NCBI RefSeq assembly: GCF_965228805.1
Contig: NZ_CBDDIE010000001.1
Coordinates: forward strand, 1 to 64,000
DNA from: JASBTN01 sp965228805
GTDB taxonomy: Bacteria; Pseudomonadota; Alphaproteobacteria; Rhodobacterales; Rhodobacteraceae
Direction of reading: 5' to 3'
Length of the DNA: 64,000 bases
Shown: positions 34,409 through 42,776 of the stretch, piece by piece
How the letters are laid out: every line of letters starts with the position of its first letter
How positions within the stretch are numbered: the first letter of the stretch is position 1
Notes under the pieces: model-generated
What the model was told of the DNA's origin: nothing
Database searches by the model: none
What the model saw: the letters and a program-made list of their open reading frames with translations, nothing else
Program-made: the position numbers and the translations under genes

Positions 34409-34742
34409 TTCGGCGGCACTTCACATTCTGCACCGCGGAAACGGCGTTTCCCGGGGTGTGGAACGGGCCTGGGCGGGACCGTGAGGCCCTCCGAGACGGG
34501 GTGCAAAAAACTTCTCCGCGCGGTGTGAAAACGGGGTTCACCGGCAGAAACACACCCCGAATCCGCCGGTTCGCATGCGGACATCGGCCCAAATCACGCT
34601 GCGTGGGACAGGAGTCCCTGACGCCCCGCGCACGAACCCCACACATCCCGGCAAAACCCAACACAAAATGCCGCTTTCTGGTTGCATCTGGAAAATTTTG
34701 GGCGCTAACGTGATCGGAATTGACTGGAACTGTGGAAAATCA

Positions 34743-35525
34743 ATGTCGCAAACCCACCGAGAGCTGGAATTGATGGAGGCGCTGCGCCGTCTGGGCGGGT
34801 CGGCCCGCAACACGGACCTGGCCAAGGCGCTGGATGTCTCCGAGGAAACCGTGCGCCGCACCATCAAGGCGCTGTCCAAGACCTCGATGGTGGCGCGTGT
34901 GCGCGGCGGGGCCTATCTGGTCGGCACCCAGAACGACCCGAGCTTTTTCCGCCGCATCACCCAACGCCCGGCCGAGAAACGCCAGATCGCCCAGGCCGTG
35001 AGCGCGCTGATTTCCGACGGCATGACCCTGTTTCTGGACGTGGGATCGACCACCGCCTTCGTCGCCGAGGACCTGCGCGCACGCCGCAACCTGACCGTGG
35101 CCACGAACTCGATCGGCGTGGCCCAGACCCTGGTCAACGTGAACGGCAACCGCGTGCACCTTCTGGGCGGCGAGATGCAGGCGGACGAACGCGGCACCTT
35201 CGGCCATGTCACCCATCGCCAGGCGCAGCGGCTGGTCTATGACATGGCGCTCTTCAGCTCCGATGCGGTCTCGGCCCGCAAGGGGTTCCTGTATCAATCC
35301 GGCGCCGAGGCGGAGCTGGCCCAGGTGGTCGCCGAGGTGGCCGAACAGGTGCTGGTTGCCTTTGACCACGGCAAATGCGCCGAAACCGCGCCCTACATCG
35401 GCCCCGACCCGCGCCATGTGACCCGCGTGGTCACCGACAAGCCCCCCGCCAAACCGCTGGCCAAGGCGCTGACCGGCTGGGGGATCGACACGCTGGTTGC
35501 AGAACCCACCACGCGGGAGGTCTGA
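34743..35525 (+). CDS. DeoR-family transcriptional regulator
   Basis: A 260-residue regulator from ATG 34743 (GTGGAAAA upstream, a weak site). N-terminal HTH: ARNTDLAKALDVSEETVRRTIKAL; C-terminal DeoRC sensor: FLDVGSTTAFVAEDL, VATNSIGVAQTL, VHLLGGEMQADERGTFG, FDHGKCAETAPY. DeoR regulators usually sense phosphorylated sugars. Its stop touches the start of the Na/Pi transporter gene, so they form an operon. An upstream in-frame ATG at 34575 is not supported by conservation. Confidence 0.9.
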   Translation: MSQTHRELELMEALRRLGGSARNTDLAKALDVSEETVRRTIKALSKTSMVARVRGGAYLVGTQNDPSFFRRITQRPAEKRQIAQAVSALISDGMTLFLDVGSTTAFVAEDLRARRNLTVATNSIGVAQTLVNVNGNRVHLLGGEMQADERGTFGHVTHRQAQRLVYDMALFSSDAVSARKGFLYQSGAEAELAQVVAEVAEQVLVAFDHGKCAETAPYIGPDPRHVTRVVTDKPPAKPLAKALTGWGIDTLVAEPTTREV

Positions 35526-37211
35526 ATGCCGATCCTGACCTTCCTCCTTGAATTGGCCGGGGCGACGATGCTCCTGCTCTTCGCCGTGCGCATGGTGCGT
35601 ACGGGGATTGAGCGCAGTTATGGCGCCTCGTTTCAGCGCGTGCTGACCGGGCAACGCACCCTGGCGCAGGCCGGGCTGTCGGGCATGGTGTTGGCGATGG
35701 TGCTGCAAAGCTCCGCTGCCGTGGCCTTGCTGACCGCCGGCTTCTCCGCCACCGGGCTTTTGGGCTTTCCCACCGGGCTGGCCATTATCCTCGGCGGCGA
35801 TCTGGGGTCGGCGATGATCATCCAGATCCTGTCCTTCCGCCTCGACTGGCTGGTGCCGATGCTCCTGGCGGCGGGCGGTTACCTTTTCGTCAAGACCGAG
35901 GCGCGCAAGGCCCGGCAGATGGGGCGCATCCTGATGGGCGTGGCCTTCATCCTGATTTCGCTGCGCTTTCTGCGCGAGGCAATGGACCCGATCCGCGAAA
36001 GCGCCTTTCTGCCCGCCATCGCGGGCCACCTGGCGCGCGACTATGTCACCGCCTTCCTGGTGGGTGGCGCGCTGGCCTTCGTGATGCATTCCAGCGTCGC
36101 GGCGATCCTGATGTGCGTGACCCTGGTGCAGATCGAGGCGATCCCCTTTGCCGCCGGCCTGTCCCTGATGCTGGGGGCCAATTTCGGCTCCGGCTTCATC
36201 CCGGTCTGGCTGTCGCGCGGTATGGCGCCCGCGGCCCGGCGGCTGGTCTGGGCCAATGTGGCGCTGCGTGGGGGCTGGGCGATCCTGATCCTCGTCGCGC
36301 TCAACCTCATCTTCGGGGCCGGGCTGATGGCCATGCCCGAGGGCGGCCAGGCCCTGGTCACCGCCCATATCGCCTTCAATGCCTCGCTGTTCCTGCTGGC
36401 CCTGCCCTTCTGCCGCGCCCTGGAAGGCCCCGCGCGCAGGCTGCTGCCCGACCCGGAGCGCCCCGACGCCAGCCTGCCCGACGCCCTGCGCCCCGCCTCC
36501 GCGCTGGACCAGACGCAGGTCGCCAACCCGTCCCAGGCGTTGGCTTGTTTGAAACGCGAAGTGCTGCGGATGGGCGACCTGGTCGAGGCGATGTTCCGCC
36601 CCGCGCTCGACCTCTACAAGGGGGGCACGAAAGAGGAAATCGCCCGTCTGCGCGAGATGGATGACGAGGTCAACGCCTGTCTGTCCGGCATTCGCGAATA
36701 CGTCGCCGCCCTGCCCACCGACCGCTATTCCAAGGCGGAACAGAAACAGGCGCGCGACCTGATGGAATACGCGATCCGGCTTGAAACCGCCGGGGATGTC
36801 GTGGCCAAGCGCCTGACCGTGCTGGCCGACCGGATGCGGCGAAAGGGTTCGGCCTTTTCCAGGGAAGGGCGCACCGAGCTGCGCCGGATGCATGAATGCA
36901 TCCTGTCCAACATGGGGCTGGCCTCGAACATCCTGATCTCGGACGACCTGGAAAGCGCGCGATTGTTGAGCCTGGAAAAGACCGAGGTCAAACGCGCCGA
37001 ACGCGACAGTCGAAAACGCCACCTGAAACGGCTGCAACAGGGTGGGCGCGACAGTTTCGAAACCTCGGACATCCACCTCGAAACCCTGCGCGCCTTTCGC
37101 GAGTTCAACAGCCATATCGCCGCCGTCGCCTATCCGATCCTCTACCGCAACGGCCAACTGCTGGAGACGCGCCTGATCGAGGAGATGGACAGCGAGACGG
37201 CCAGCGGCTGA
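35526..37211 (+). CDS. Na+/phosphate cotransporter family protein with PhoU-like domain
   Basis: A 561-residue protein. The N-terminal half (residues 5-300) has two Na_Pi_cotrans repeats with the hallmark MVLQSSAAVALLTAG and FVMHSSVAAILM. From about residue 345 a cytoplasmic helical domain resembles PhoU (ALACLKREVLRMGDLVEAMF, IRLETAGDVVAKRL). It starts directly after the DeoR stop. The pair could supply or rebalance phosphate, which would fit the neighbouring phosphodiester-degrading operon if both respond to the same signal. Confidence 0.9.
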   Translation: MPILTFLLELAGATMLLLFAVRMVRTGIERSYGASFQRVLTGQRTLAQAGLSGMVLAMVLQSSAAVALLTAGFSATGLLGFPTGLAIILGGDLGSAMIIQILSFRLDWLVPMLLAAGGYLFVKTEARKARQMGRILMGVAFILISLRFLREAMDPIRESAFLPAIAGHLARDYVTAFLVGGALAFVMHSSVAAILMCVTLVQIEAIPFAAGLSLMLGANFGSGFIPVWLSRGMAPAARRLVWANVALRGGWAILILVALNLIFGAGLMAMPEGGQALVTAHIAFNASLFLLALPFCRALEGPARRLLPDPERPDASLPDALRPASALDQTQVANPSQALACLKREVLRMGDLVEAMFRPALDLYKGGTKEEIARLREMDDEVNACLSGIREYVAALPTDRYSKAEQKQARDLMEYAIRLETAGDVVAKRLTVLADRMRRKGSAFSREGRTELRRMHECILSNMGLASNILISDDLESARLLSLEKTEVKRAERDSRKRHLKRLQQGGRDSFETSDIHLETLRAFREFNSHIAAVAYPILYRNGQLLETRLIEEMDSETASG

Positions 37212-37289
37212 ATGCGCCCACTTGCCCCCCTTGCCCTGGCGCGCAGATGCTGAAACCTTGGCGACATTGATCGCACGAAAGGACCCCCC

Positions 37290-37718
37290 GTGCTGGACGA
37301 CCTCGACCGCCGCATCCTGGCGCTTTTGCGCAGCGACGCGCGCCTGCCCACAGCCAAGATCGCGGCCCAGCTGGGCGTGGCACGCACCACCGTGCACACG
37401 CGCATTGCGCGGATGGAGGAACAGGGCGTGATCGCGGGCTATTCCGTCGTACTGCGCGACCCGTCCCGTGAAAGCGTCGTGCAGGTGGTCATCATGTTGG
37501 AGGTGCAGCAGAAGGAAACCGCGCGTATTATCAAGCGGTTGGAAGGCTACCCGGAAATCCGCCTCTGCCTGTCGATCAATGGCGACTTCGACCTGCTTCT
37601 CTCCGCCGAGGCACCCCGGATCGAAGACCTGGACGTGCTGGTCGACGAGCTCGGCGCCATTCCCGGCGTGCTGCGCACCAATACCTCGGTCGTCTTCGGG
37701 CGACGCATCGACAGATAG
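37290..37718 (+). CDS. Lrp/AsnC-family regulator
   Basis: A 142-residue regulator starting at GTG 37290 behind CGAAAGGA. N-terminal HTH: LDDLDRRILALLRSDARLPTAKIAAQLGVARTTVHTRI (two segments); C-terminal RAM domain VVQVVIMLEVQQKETARII and CLSINGDFDLLLSAEAPRIEDLD. It precedes lysine-degradation genes on the same strand with two inverted repeats just beyond its stop, so it likely senses lysine or another amino acid and controls the cluster. Confidence 0.9.
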   Translation: MLDDLDRRILALLRSDARLPTAKIAAQLGVARTTVHTRIARMEEQGVIAGYSVVLRDPSRESVVQVVIMLEVQQKETARIIKRLEGYPEIRLCLSINGDFDLLLSAEAPRIEDLDVLVDELGAIPGVLRTNTSVVFGRRIDR

Positions 37719-37725
37719 CACAACA

Positions 37726-37771
37726 TGACGAAATTCTCGTCACCCTGACGATCATATCCTCCGAATCGTCA
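37726..37771. promoter_or_regulatory. Two TGACGA/TCGTCA inverted repeats, candidate Lrp operators
   Basis: Repeat one is TGACGA-AATTC-TCGTCA (37726-37742); repeat two is TGACGAT-12 bp-ATCGTCA (37746-37771). Four half-sites in 46 bp between the Lrp-type gene and the lysine dehydrogenase gene suit binding by an octameric Lrp protein that wraps DNA. They lie upstream of the leader described next. Confidence 0.6.
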
Positions 37772-37817
37772 CATTGATCCCTACGATCTGAACATCACCT
37801 GCGTCAAACTGTCCAAA

Positions 37818-37928
37818 GCGTTTCGAGAATAACCTGCCCGGCTGGTTGTTCTCGAAGCGCCCGCAAGGCGCGTGAGGAGCGCAGCGTTTCGTCTCGAACC
37901 CGACACGGGTCCAAGGCGAAGCGCTTTT
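37818..37928 (+). promoter_or_regulatory. Attenuator-like structured leader before the lysine dehydrogenase gene
   Basis: Four complementary segments: 1 (37818-37834, GCGTTTCGAGAATAACC), 2 (37844-37860, GGTTGTTCTCGAAGCGC), 3 (37883-37891, AGCGTTTCG) and 4 (37917-37925, CGAAGCGCT, followed by TTT). Segments 1:2 form a 17-bp hairpin with two GU pairs; 3:4 form a 9-bp stem with one GU and a short T-run. Segment 2 can instead pair with 3 over 8 bp. That is the layout of a terminator/antiterminator switch. A dispersed palindromic repeat is the alternative. Confidence 0.45.
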
Positions 37929-37952
37929 AGAACAGGCAAGACGGAGGAGCGC

Positions 37953-39059
37953 ATGTCCTGGAATATCTGCGTTGTAGGGGCCGGCAAGATCGGCCAGATG
38001 ATCGCGACCCTGCTCAAGGGATCACCGAATTACCGCGTGACCGTGGCGGATCACGACCTCAAGGCGCTGGCGGAGATCGCCAAGCTCGGCGTGGCGACGA
38101 AACAGATCGACGCGACGGATGAGGCGGGCCTGGCCGAGGGGCTGAAAGGCTTCGACGCGGTGCTCTCCGCCGCGCCCTTCTTCCTGACCCCGGCCATCGC
38201 CAAGGCCGCCAAGACCGCCGGCGCGCATTATTTCGATCTGACCGAGGATGTGGCCGCCACCGACACCGTGCGCGCCCTGGCGCAAGACAGCAAAACCGCC
38301 TTCATGCCGCAATGCGGTCTGGCCCCCGGTTTCGTGGGCATCGCGGGCGCCGCCCTGGCCGCCGAGTTCGACGATCTCGACAGCCTGCACATGCGCGTGG
38401 GCGCACTGCCGCTCTATCCGACCAACGCGCTGAAGTATAACCTCACCTGGTCCACCGACGGGCTGATCAACGAATATTGCAACCCCTGCGACGCCATCGT
38501 GGCAGGCGAGCGGGTCAAGACCGCGCCCTTGGAGGATTACGAACGTCTGGGCCATGACGGCGTGGAATATGAATGTTTCAACACCTCCGGCGGTCTGGGC
38601 ACCCTGCCCGAGACGCTGAATGGCAAGGCGCAGGCGGTGTCCTATCGCTCGATCCGCTACCCGGGCCATTGCGACATCCTGAAACTGCTCTTGCACGATC
38701 TGGGGCTGGAACGCCGCCGCGACCTCTTGAAGGAGATCTTCGAAACCGCCCTGCCCCGCACCGACCAGGACGTGGTGCTTGTCTTCTGCACCGCCAAGGG
38801 CCGCATCAATGGCGAGCTGCGCGAAAAATCCCTGATCAACAAGAGCTTCGCCCGCCAAATCGACGACGCAACATGGAGCGCCATCCAGGTCACCACCGCC
38901 GCCGGTATCCTGGGCGCCGTGGACCTGATGCGCACCGGCAAACTGCCCACCCAGGGCTTCGTCAAGCAGGAGCAGATCAAGCTCGACGATTTCCTGAACA
39001 CCGAATTCGGCCAGCTCTACCGCGCTGGCGACACAAACCCCATGAACAAGGCGGCCTGA
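37953..39059 (+). CDS. L-lysine 6-dehydrogenase / saccharopine dehydrogenase family
   Basis: A 368-residue NAD(P)-dependent enzyme from ATG 37953 behind GGAGGAG. Rossmann start: ICVVGAGKIGQMIATLL; then FFLTPAIAKAAKTAGAHYFDLTED and PQCGLAPGFVGIAG in the catalytic domain. The length (about 370) fits lysine 6-dehydrogenase better than glutamate-forming saccharopine dehydrogenase (over 400), and no lysine-ketoglutarate reductase is nearby. Lysine 6-dehydrogenases are known from roseobacters. The product would be 2-aminoadipate 6-semialdehyde, the substrate of the next gene (2-bp gap before its start). Confidence 0.8.
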   Translation: MSWNICVVGAGKIGQMIATLLKGSPNYRVTVADHDLKALAEIAKLGVATKQIDATDEAGLAEGLKGFDAVLSAAPFFLTPAIAKAAKTAGAHYFDLTEDVAATDTVRALAQDSKTAFMPQCGLAPGFVGIAGAALAAEFDDLDSLHMRVGALPLYPTNALKYNLTWSTDGLINEYCNPCDAIVAGERVKTAPLEDYERLGHDGVEYECFNTSGGLGTLPETLNGKAQAVSYRSIRYPGHCDILKLLLHDLGLERRRDLLKEIFETALPRTDQDVVLVFCTAKGRINGELREKSLINKSFARQIDDATWSAIQVTTAAGILGAVDLMRTGKLPTQGFVKQEQIKLDDFLNTEFGQLYRAGDTNPMNKAA

Positions 39060-39060
39060 G

Positions 39061-40575
39061 ATGAAGGACATTCACGTGACCCCCGAAACCACCCTGTCGA
39101 ACCTGGACCTGACCCCTGCCGAGCTGACCGGCGGCAGCCTGCGCGTGACCTCGCCAATTGATGGCCGCGTATTGGGCGAAGTGACCGAACTGCCCGTCAG
39201 CGAGATGGCAGGCGTCTTCGCCCGCGCCCAAGCCGCCTTCAAGGCCTGGCGCACCGTGCCCGCGCCGCGCCGGGGCGAGTTGATCCGCTTGTTGGGTGAA
39301 GAACTGCGCGCCGCCAAGGACGATCTGGGCGCGCTGGTCAGCTGGGAGGCGGGCAAGATCACCTCCGAAGGGCTGGGTGAGGTGCAGGAGATGATCGACA
39401 TCTGCGACTTTGCCGTGGGCCTGTCGCGCCAGCTTTACGGGCTGACCATCGCGTCGGAACGCCCCGGCCACCGGATGATGGAGACCTGGCATCCCGTAGG
39501 CCCGGTCGGTGTGATTTCCGCCTTCAACTTCCCGGTTGCGGTCTGGTCCTGGAACGCGGCGCTGGCGCTCGTGTGCGGCAACCCGGTGATCTGGAAACCG
39601 TCCGAAAAGACGCCCCTGACGGCGCTGGCCTGCCAGAAGATATTCGAACGCGCGCTGGCCCGGTTCGGCGACGCGCCCGATGACCTCTTGCAGGTCCTGA
39701 TCGGCGGCGCGGACCTCGGCCAAGCGCTGGTTGCCAGCGAAGAGGTGCCCGTCATCTCCGCCACCGGGTCCACCCGCATGGGCCGCGCCGTGGCCCCCAT
39801 CGTCGCGGGCCGCTTTGGCAAGTGCATTCTGGAGCTTGGCGGCAACAACGCGATGATCGTCGGCCCCTCTGCCGACCTTGAAATGGCCGTGCGCGCCATC
39901 GTCTTTTCCGCCGTCGGCACCGCCGGTCAGCGCTGCACCACCCTGCGGCGCCTGATCGTGCACAACTCGATCCGCGAAGACCTGGTCGCGCGGCTCAAGA
40001 AGGCCTATGCGGGCCTGCCCATCGGCAACCCGCTGGAGGACGGAACCCTGATCGGTCCGCTGGTCGACGAGGCCTCGGGCGCGGCGATGAGCGCGGCCCT
40101 GGACGCCGCGAAAGCCCAGGGCGGCGCGGTCTTCGGCGGCGCGCGCGTGACGGATGGCGTGCCCGAGGGCGGCACCTACATGCAGCCCGCCATCGCCGAA
40201 ATGCCCGCCCAATCGGAGGTCGTGAAAACCGAAACCTTCGCGCCGATCCTTTACGTGCTGGGCTATGACGCGTTCGACGAGGCGCTCGCGATCCAGAACG
40301 ACGTGCCGCAGGGCCTGTCCTCCTGCGTCTTTACCCTGAACATGCGCGAGGCCGAACAGTTCCTGTCGGCGGCGGGCTCGGACTGCGGCATCGCCAACGT
40401 CAATATCGGCCCGTCCGGTGCGGAAATCGGCGGCGCGTTCGGGGGCGAGAAGGAAACCGGCGGCGGGCGCGAAAGCGGCTCGGACGCGTGGAAGAGCTAT
40501 ATGCGCCGCCAGACCAACACGGTGAACTACTCCGCCGAACTGCCGCTGGCGCAGGGCGTCAAGTTCGACATCTAA
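39061..40575 (+). CDS. amaB: 2-aminoadipate 6-semialdehyde (piperideine-6-carboxylate) dehydrogenase
   Basis: A 504-residue ALDH7-type aldehyde dehydrogenase. It has NAD site ISAFNFPVAVWSWNAALALV, catalytic Glu in LELGGNNAMIV and catalytic Cys in GTAGQRCTTLRRL. The FGGEKETGGGRESGSDAWK tail is typical of AASADH/antiquitin. It oxidises aminoadipate semialdehyde to 2-aminoadipate. It starts directly after the dehydrogenase gene, forming a two-gene unit. Confidence 0.88.
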   Translation: MKDIHVTPETTLSNLDLTPAELTGGSLRVTSPIDGRVLGEVTELPVSEMAGVFARAQAAFKAWRTVPAPRRGELIRLLGEELRAAKDDLGALVSWEAGKITSEGLGEVQEMIDICDFAVGLSRQLYGLTIASERPGHRMMETWHPVGPVGVISAFNFPVAVWSWNAALALVCGNPVIWKPSEKTPLTALACQKIFERALARFGDAPDDLLQVLIGGADLGQALVASEEVPVISATGSTRMGRAVAPIVAGRFGKCILELGGNNAMIVGPSADLEMAVRAIVFSAVGTAGQRCTTLRRLIVHNSIREDLVARLKKAYAGLPIGNPLEDGTLIGPLVDEASGAAMSAALDAAKAQGGAVFGGARVTDGVPEGGTYMQPAIAEMPAQSEVVKTETFAPILYVLGYDAFDEALAIQNDVPQGLSSCVFTLNMREAEQFLSAAGSDCGIANVNIGPSGAEIGGAFGGEKETGGGRESGSDAWKSYMRRQTNTVNYSAELPLAQGVKFDI

Positions 40576-40607
40576 GTCGCCATTGAAACTGGCAGGCAGG
40601 CGCGGCC

Positions 40608-41498
40608 CTACCCCCGCGCCTGCCTGAGCAACCAATCGGAAAACAGCTGCGCCGCCTCATTGCGCTGCCCCAGGGGCGTGGCGATGAAATAGGCGCTGTC
40701 CGACCCTCCCGCGACCTCCCCCACCACCTGCAAGGCACCCGAGGCCAGCTCTGCCTCGACCAGGTACGATGGCAGGATCGCCGCCCCCAACCCGGCCACG
40801 GCCCCGGCAATCAGCATGGTGAACTGGTCAAACCGCAGCCCCGCAAACACCGCCCGCGCGCCCAGCCCCAGTTGGTCGTGATACCCGGCCCAAAGATCGG
40901 GCCGCGAGGTCAGGTGCAAGAGCGGCAGGTCAAAGACCTGTTCGGGCGTGGCCACCCCATGGGCGCGGATCAAATCCGGCGCGGCGGTCACCACCAGATG
41001 CTCCGGCTGCAAGTGCCGCAGCCGCGCGCCCGGCCAGTCATCCCGCCCGAAGTGAATGGCCAGATCCTTACGCCGTTCCTCCAGGTTGAAGGGCTGGGTG
41101 TAGGATTGCAGCTCCAGCTCGATGCCCGGATGGCGCGCCTTGAAATCCGGCAGGCGCGGCACCAGCCAGCGCGCGGCAAAGGTCGGTAAAACGGCCAGCG
41201 TCAGCAAGGACGCCCCCTGCCCTGCCGCAATCGCCCGGCCAATGGTGCCGGAAAGTCGCTCCAGATCCCCCGACAGCTCCGCCTGCAAGGCCCGCCCGGC
41301 CTTCGACAGCCGCACCGCGCGGCCGACCCGGCGAAACAGCGACACACCCAAAGTGGCCTCCAATTCGCGCACCTGCCGACTGACCGCGCCCTGGGTCACG
41401 CCCAGTTCTTCGGCGGCCATGGTATAGCTTTCATGCCGCGCGGCGGCCTCGAAACTGCGCATCAGGGCAAGGGACGGAAGGGCGCTGTATTTCGGCAC
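40608..41498 (-). CDS. LysR-family regulator (GcvA/GcdR type)
   Basis: A 296-residue regulator with HTH YTMAAEELGVTQGAVSRQVRELE and a substrate-binding domain (LLTLAVLPTFAARWLVPRL, AIHFGRDDWPGARL). It is convergent with the aldehyde dehydrogenase gene and divergent from the aminotransferase gene (102-bp gap). LysR proteins next to glutaryl-CoA dehydrogenase (GcdR) control glutarate use in other proteobacteria, so it probably controls the aminotransferase-gcdH unit. Confidence 0.88.
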   Translation of the reverse strand: MPKYSALPSLALMRSFEAAARHESYTMAAEELGVTQGAVSRQVRELEATLGVSLFRRVGRAVRLSKAGRALQAELSGDLERLSGTIGRAIAAGQGASLLTLAVLPTFAARWLVPRLPDFKARHPGIELELQSYTQPFNLEERRKDLAIHFGRDDWPGARLRHLQPEHLVVTAAPDLIRAHGVATPEQVFDLPLLHLTSRPDLWAGYHDQLGLGARAVFAGLRFDQFTMLIAGAVAGLGAAILPSYLVEAELASGALQVVGEVAGGSDSAYFIATPLGQRNEAAQLFSDWLLRQARG

Positions 41499-41600
41499 GG
41501 CAACTCATGAGCTTTGGTCATTAATATGATACATATACACGCCTTATCCTCAAGTGATTTCCCCACTAGACTCCGCCGGACCCAGACCACGAGGCCCGCC

Positions 41601-42776
41601 ATGACCTTCCAACGCGCCACCCGCCTGAACGGCATTGAACTCTCTGAAATCGTGCAGATTTCCGAGGCTGCGCGACGCCTGCGTGCCGAAGGGCGTGATA
41701 TCCTGGCGCTGTCCACCGGAGAGCCCGACCTGCCCACCCCGCCCCATGTGGTCGCTGCCGCGCATGAGGCCGCCTTGGCCGGCAAGACCAAATACCCGCC
41801 CACCGCCGGGGTGCCCAAGCTGCGCGCCGAGATCGCCCAGCAGGCCGGGGTGACACTGGATCAAGTCGTGGTTTCCACCGGCGCGAAACAGGTCATCGCC
41901 AATGCCATGCTGGCCACGCTGAACCCCGGCGACGAAGTCATCATGCCCGCCCCCTATTGGACCAGCTATTCCGATATCGTGCGCCTGGCCGGTGGCACGC
42001 CCGTGGTGCTGCCCTGCCCGATGGAGCAGGGGTTCAAACTGACCCCCGAGCAGCTCGCCGCCGCCATCACACCGCGCACCCGCTGGCTGATGCTGAACAC
42101 GCCGTCAAACCCCTCCGGCGCGATCTATAGCCGCGACGAAATCGCCGCCCTGGCGCAGGTGCTGGCCCACCACCCCCAGGTCTGGGTGCTGGCGGATGAG
42201 ATCTATGCCCACCTCAGCTACGTGCCCTTTACCTCGGTCGCCGAAGCCGCGCCGCAGTTGACCGACCGCATGTTGATCGTGAACGGCGTCGCCAAGGCCT
42301 GGTCGATGACCGGCTGGCGTATCGGCTGGGGCATCGGGCCTGCGGACCTGATCAAGGCGATGATCACGGTGCAGGGCCAGCTGACGTCCGGCGCCTGTTC
42401 GATCTCGCAATGGGCATCGCTCGCGGCAATCACCGGCGACCCGGCGCTCCTGGACCAACGCCGCGCCATCTTCGCCGCCCGCCGCGCCCTGGTGGTGGAT
42501 GCGCTGAACGCCATCCCCGGCGTGACCTGTGCCGCGCCTGATGGTGCCTTCTACGCCTTCCCGTCGATTGCCGGGCTGCTGACGGAAAACGGCGGGCGTC
42601 TTGACAGCGATGCCGCATTCTGCGCCTGGCTGCTTAACGAGGCCGGTGTCGCCCTCGTGCCCGGCCGCGCCTTCGGATTGGCTGGACATGTCCGCCTCTC
42701 CTTCGCGTATGCTGAAGACACGATCACGGCGGCGCTGGCGCGCCTGACCTCCGCCCTTGAAAGGACCCCCGCATGA
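41601..42776 (+). CDS. Class I aminotransferase, probable 2-aminoadipate transaminase
   Basis: A 391-residue PLP enzyme from ATG 41601 with GAGG upstream. Motifs: NTPSNPSGAIYS, LADEIYAHLSY, PLP-Lys in VNGVAKAWSMTGWRIGWG and the Arg of GHVRLSFAY. By family it is an aspartate aminotransferase-like enzyme. Its 4-bp overlap with gcdH, and the upstream enzymes producing 2-aminoadipate, make conversion of 2-aminoadipate to 2-oxoadipate the best guess. A broader specificity is possible. Confidence 0.85.
   Translation: MTFQRATRLNGIELSEIVQISEAARRLRAEGRDILALSTGEPDLPTPPHVVAAAHEAALAGKTKYPPTAGVPKLRAEIAQQAGVTLDQVVVSTGAKQVIANAMLATLNPGDEVIMPAPYWTSYSDIVRLAGGTPVVLPCPMEQGFKLTPEQLAAAITPRTRWLMLNTPSNPSGAIYSRDEIAALAQVLAHHPQVWVLADEIYAHLSYVPFTSVAEAAPQLTDRMLIVNGVAKAWSMTGWRIGWGIGPADLIKAMITVQGQLTSGACSISQWASLAAITGDPALLDQRRAIFAARRALVVDALNAIPGVTCAAPDGAFYAFPSIAGLLTENGGRLDSDAAFCAWLLNEAGVALVPGRAFGLAGHVRLSFAYAEDTITAALARLTSALERTPA

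Noticed and set aside
34740..37721. A 993-residue minus-strand frame over the DeoR, Na/Pi and Lrp genes
   Set aside because: Spans three clear plus-strand genes; no domain and low-complexity sequence.
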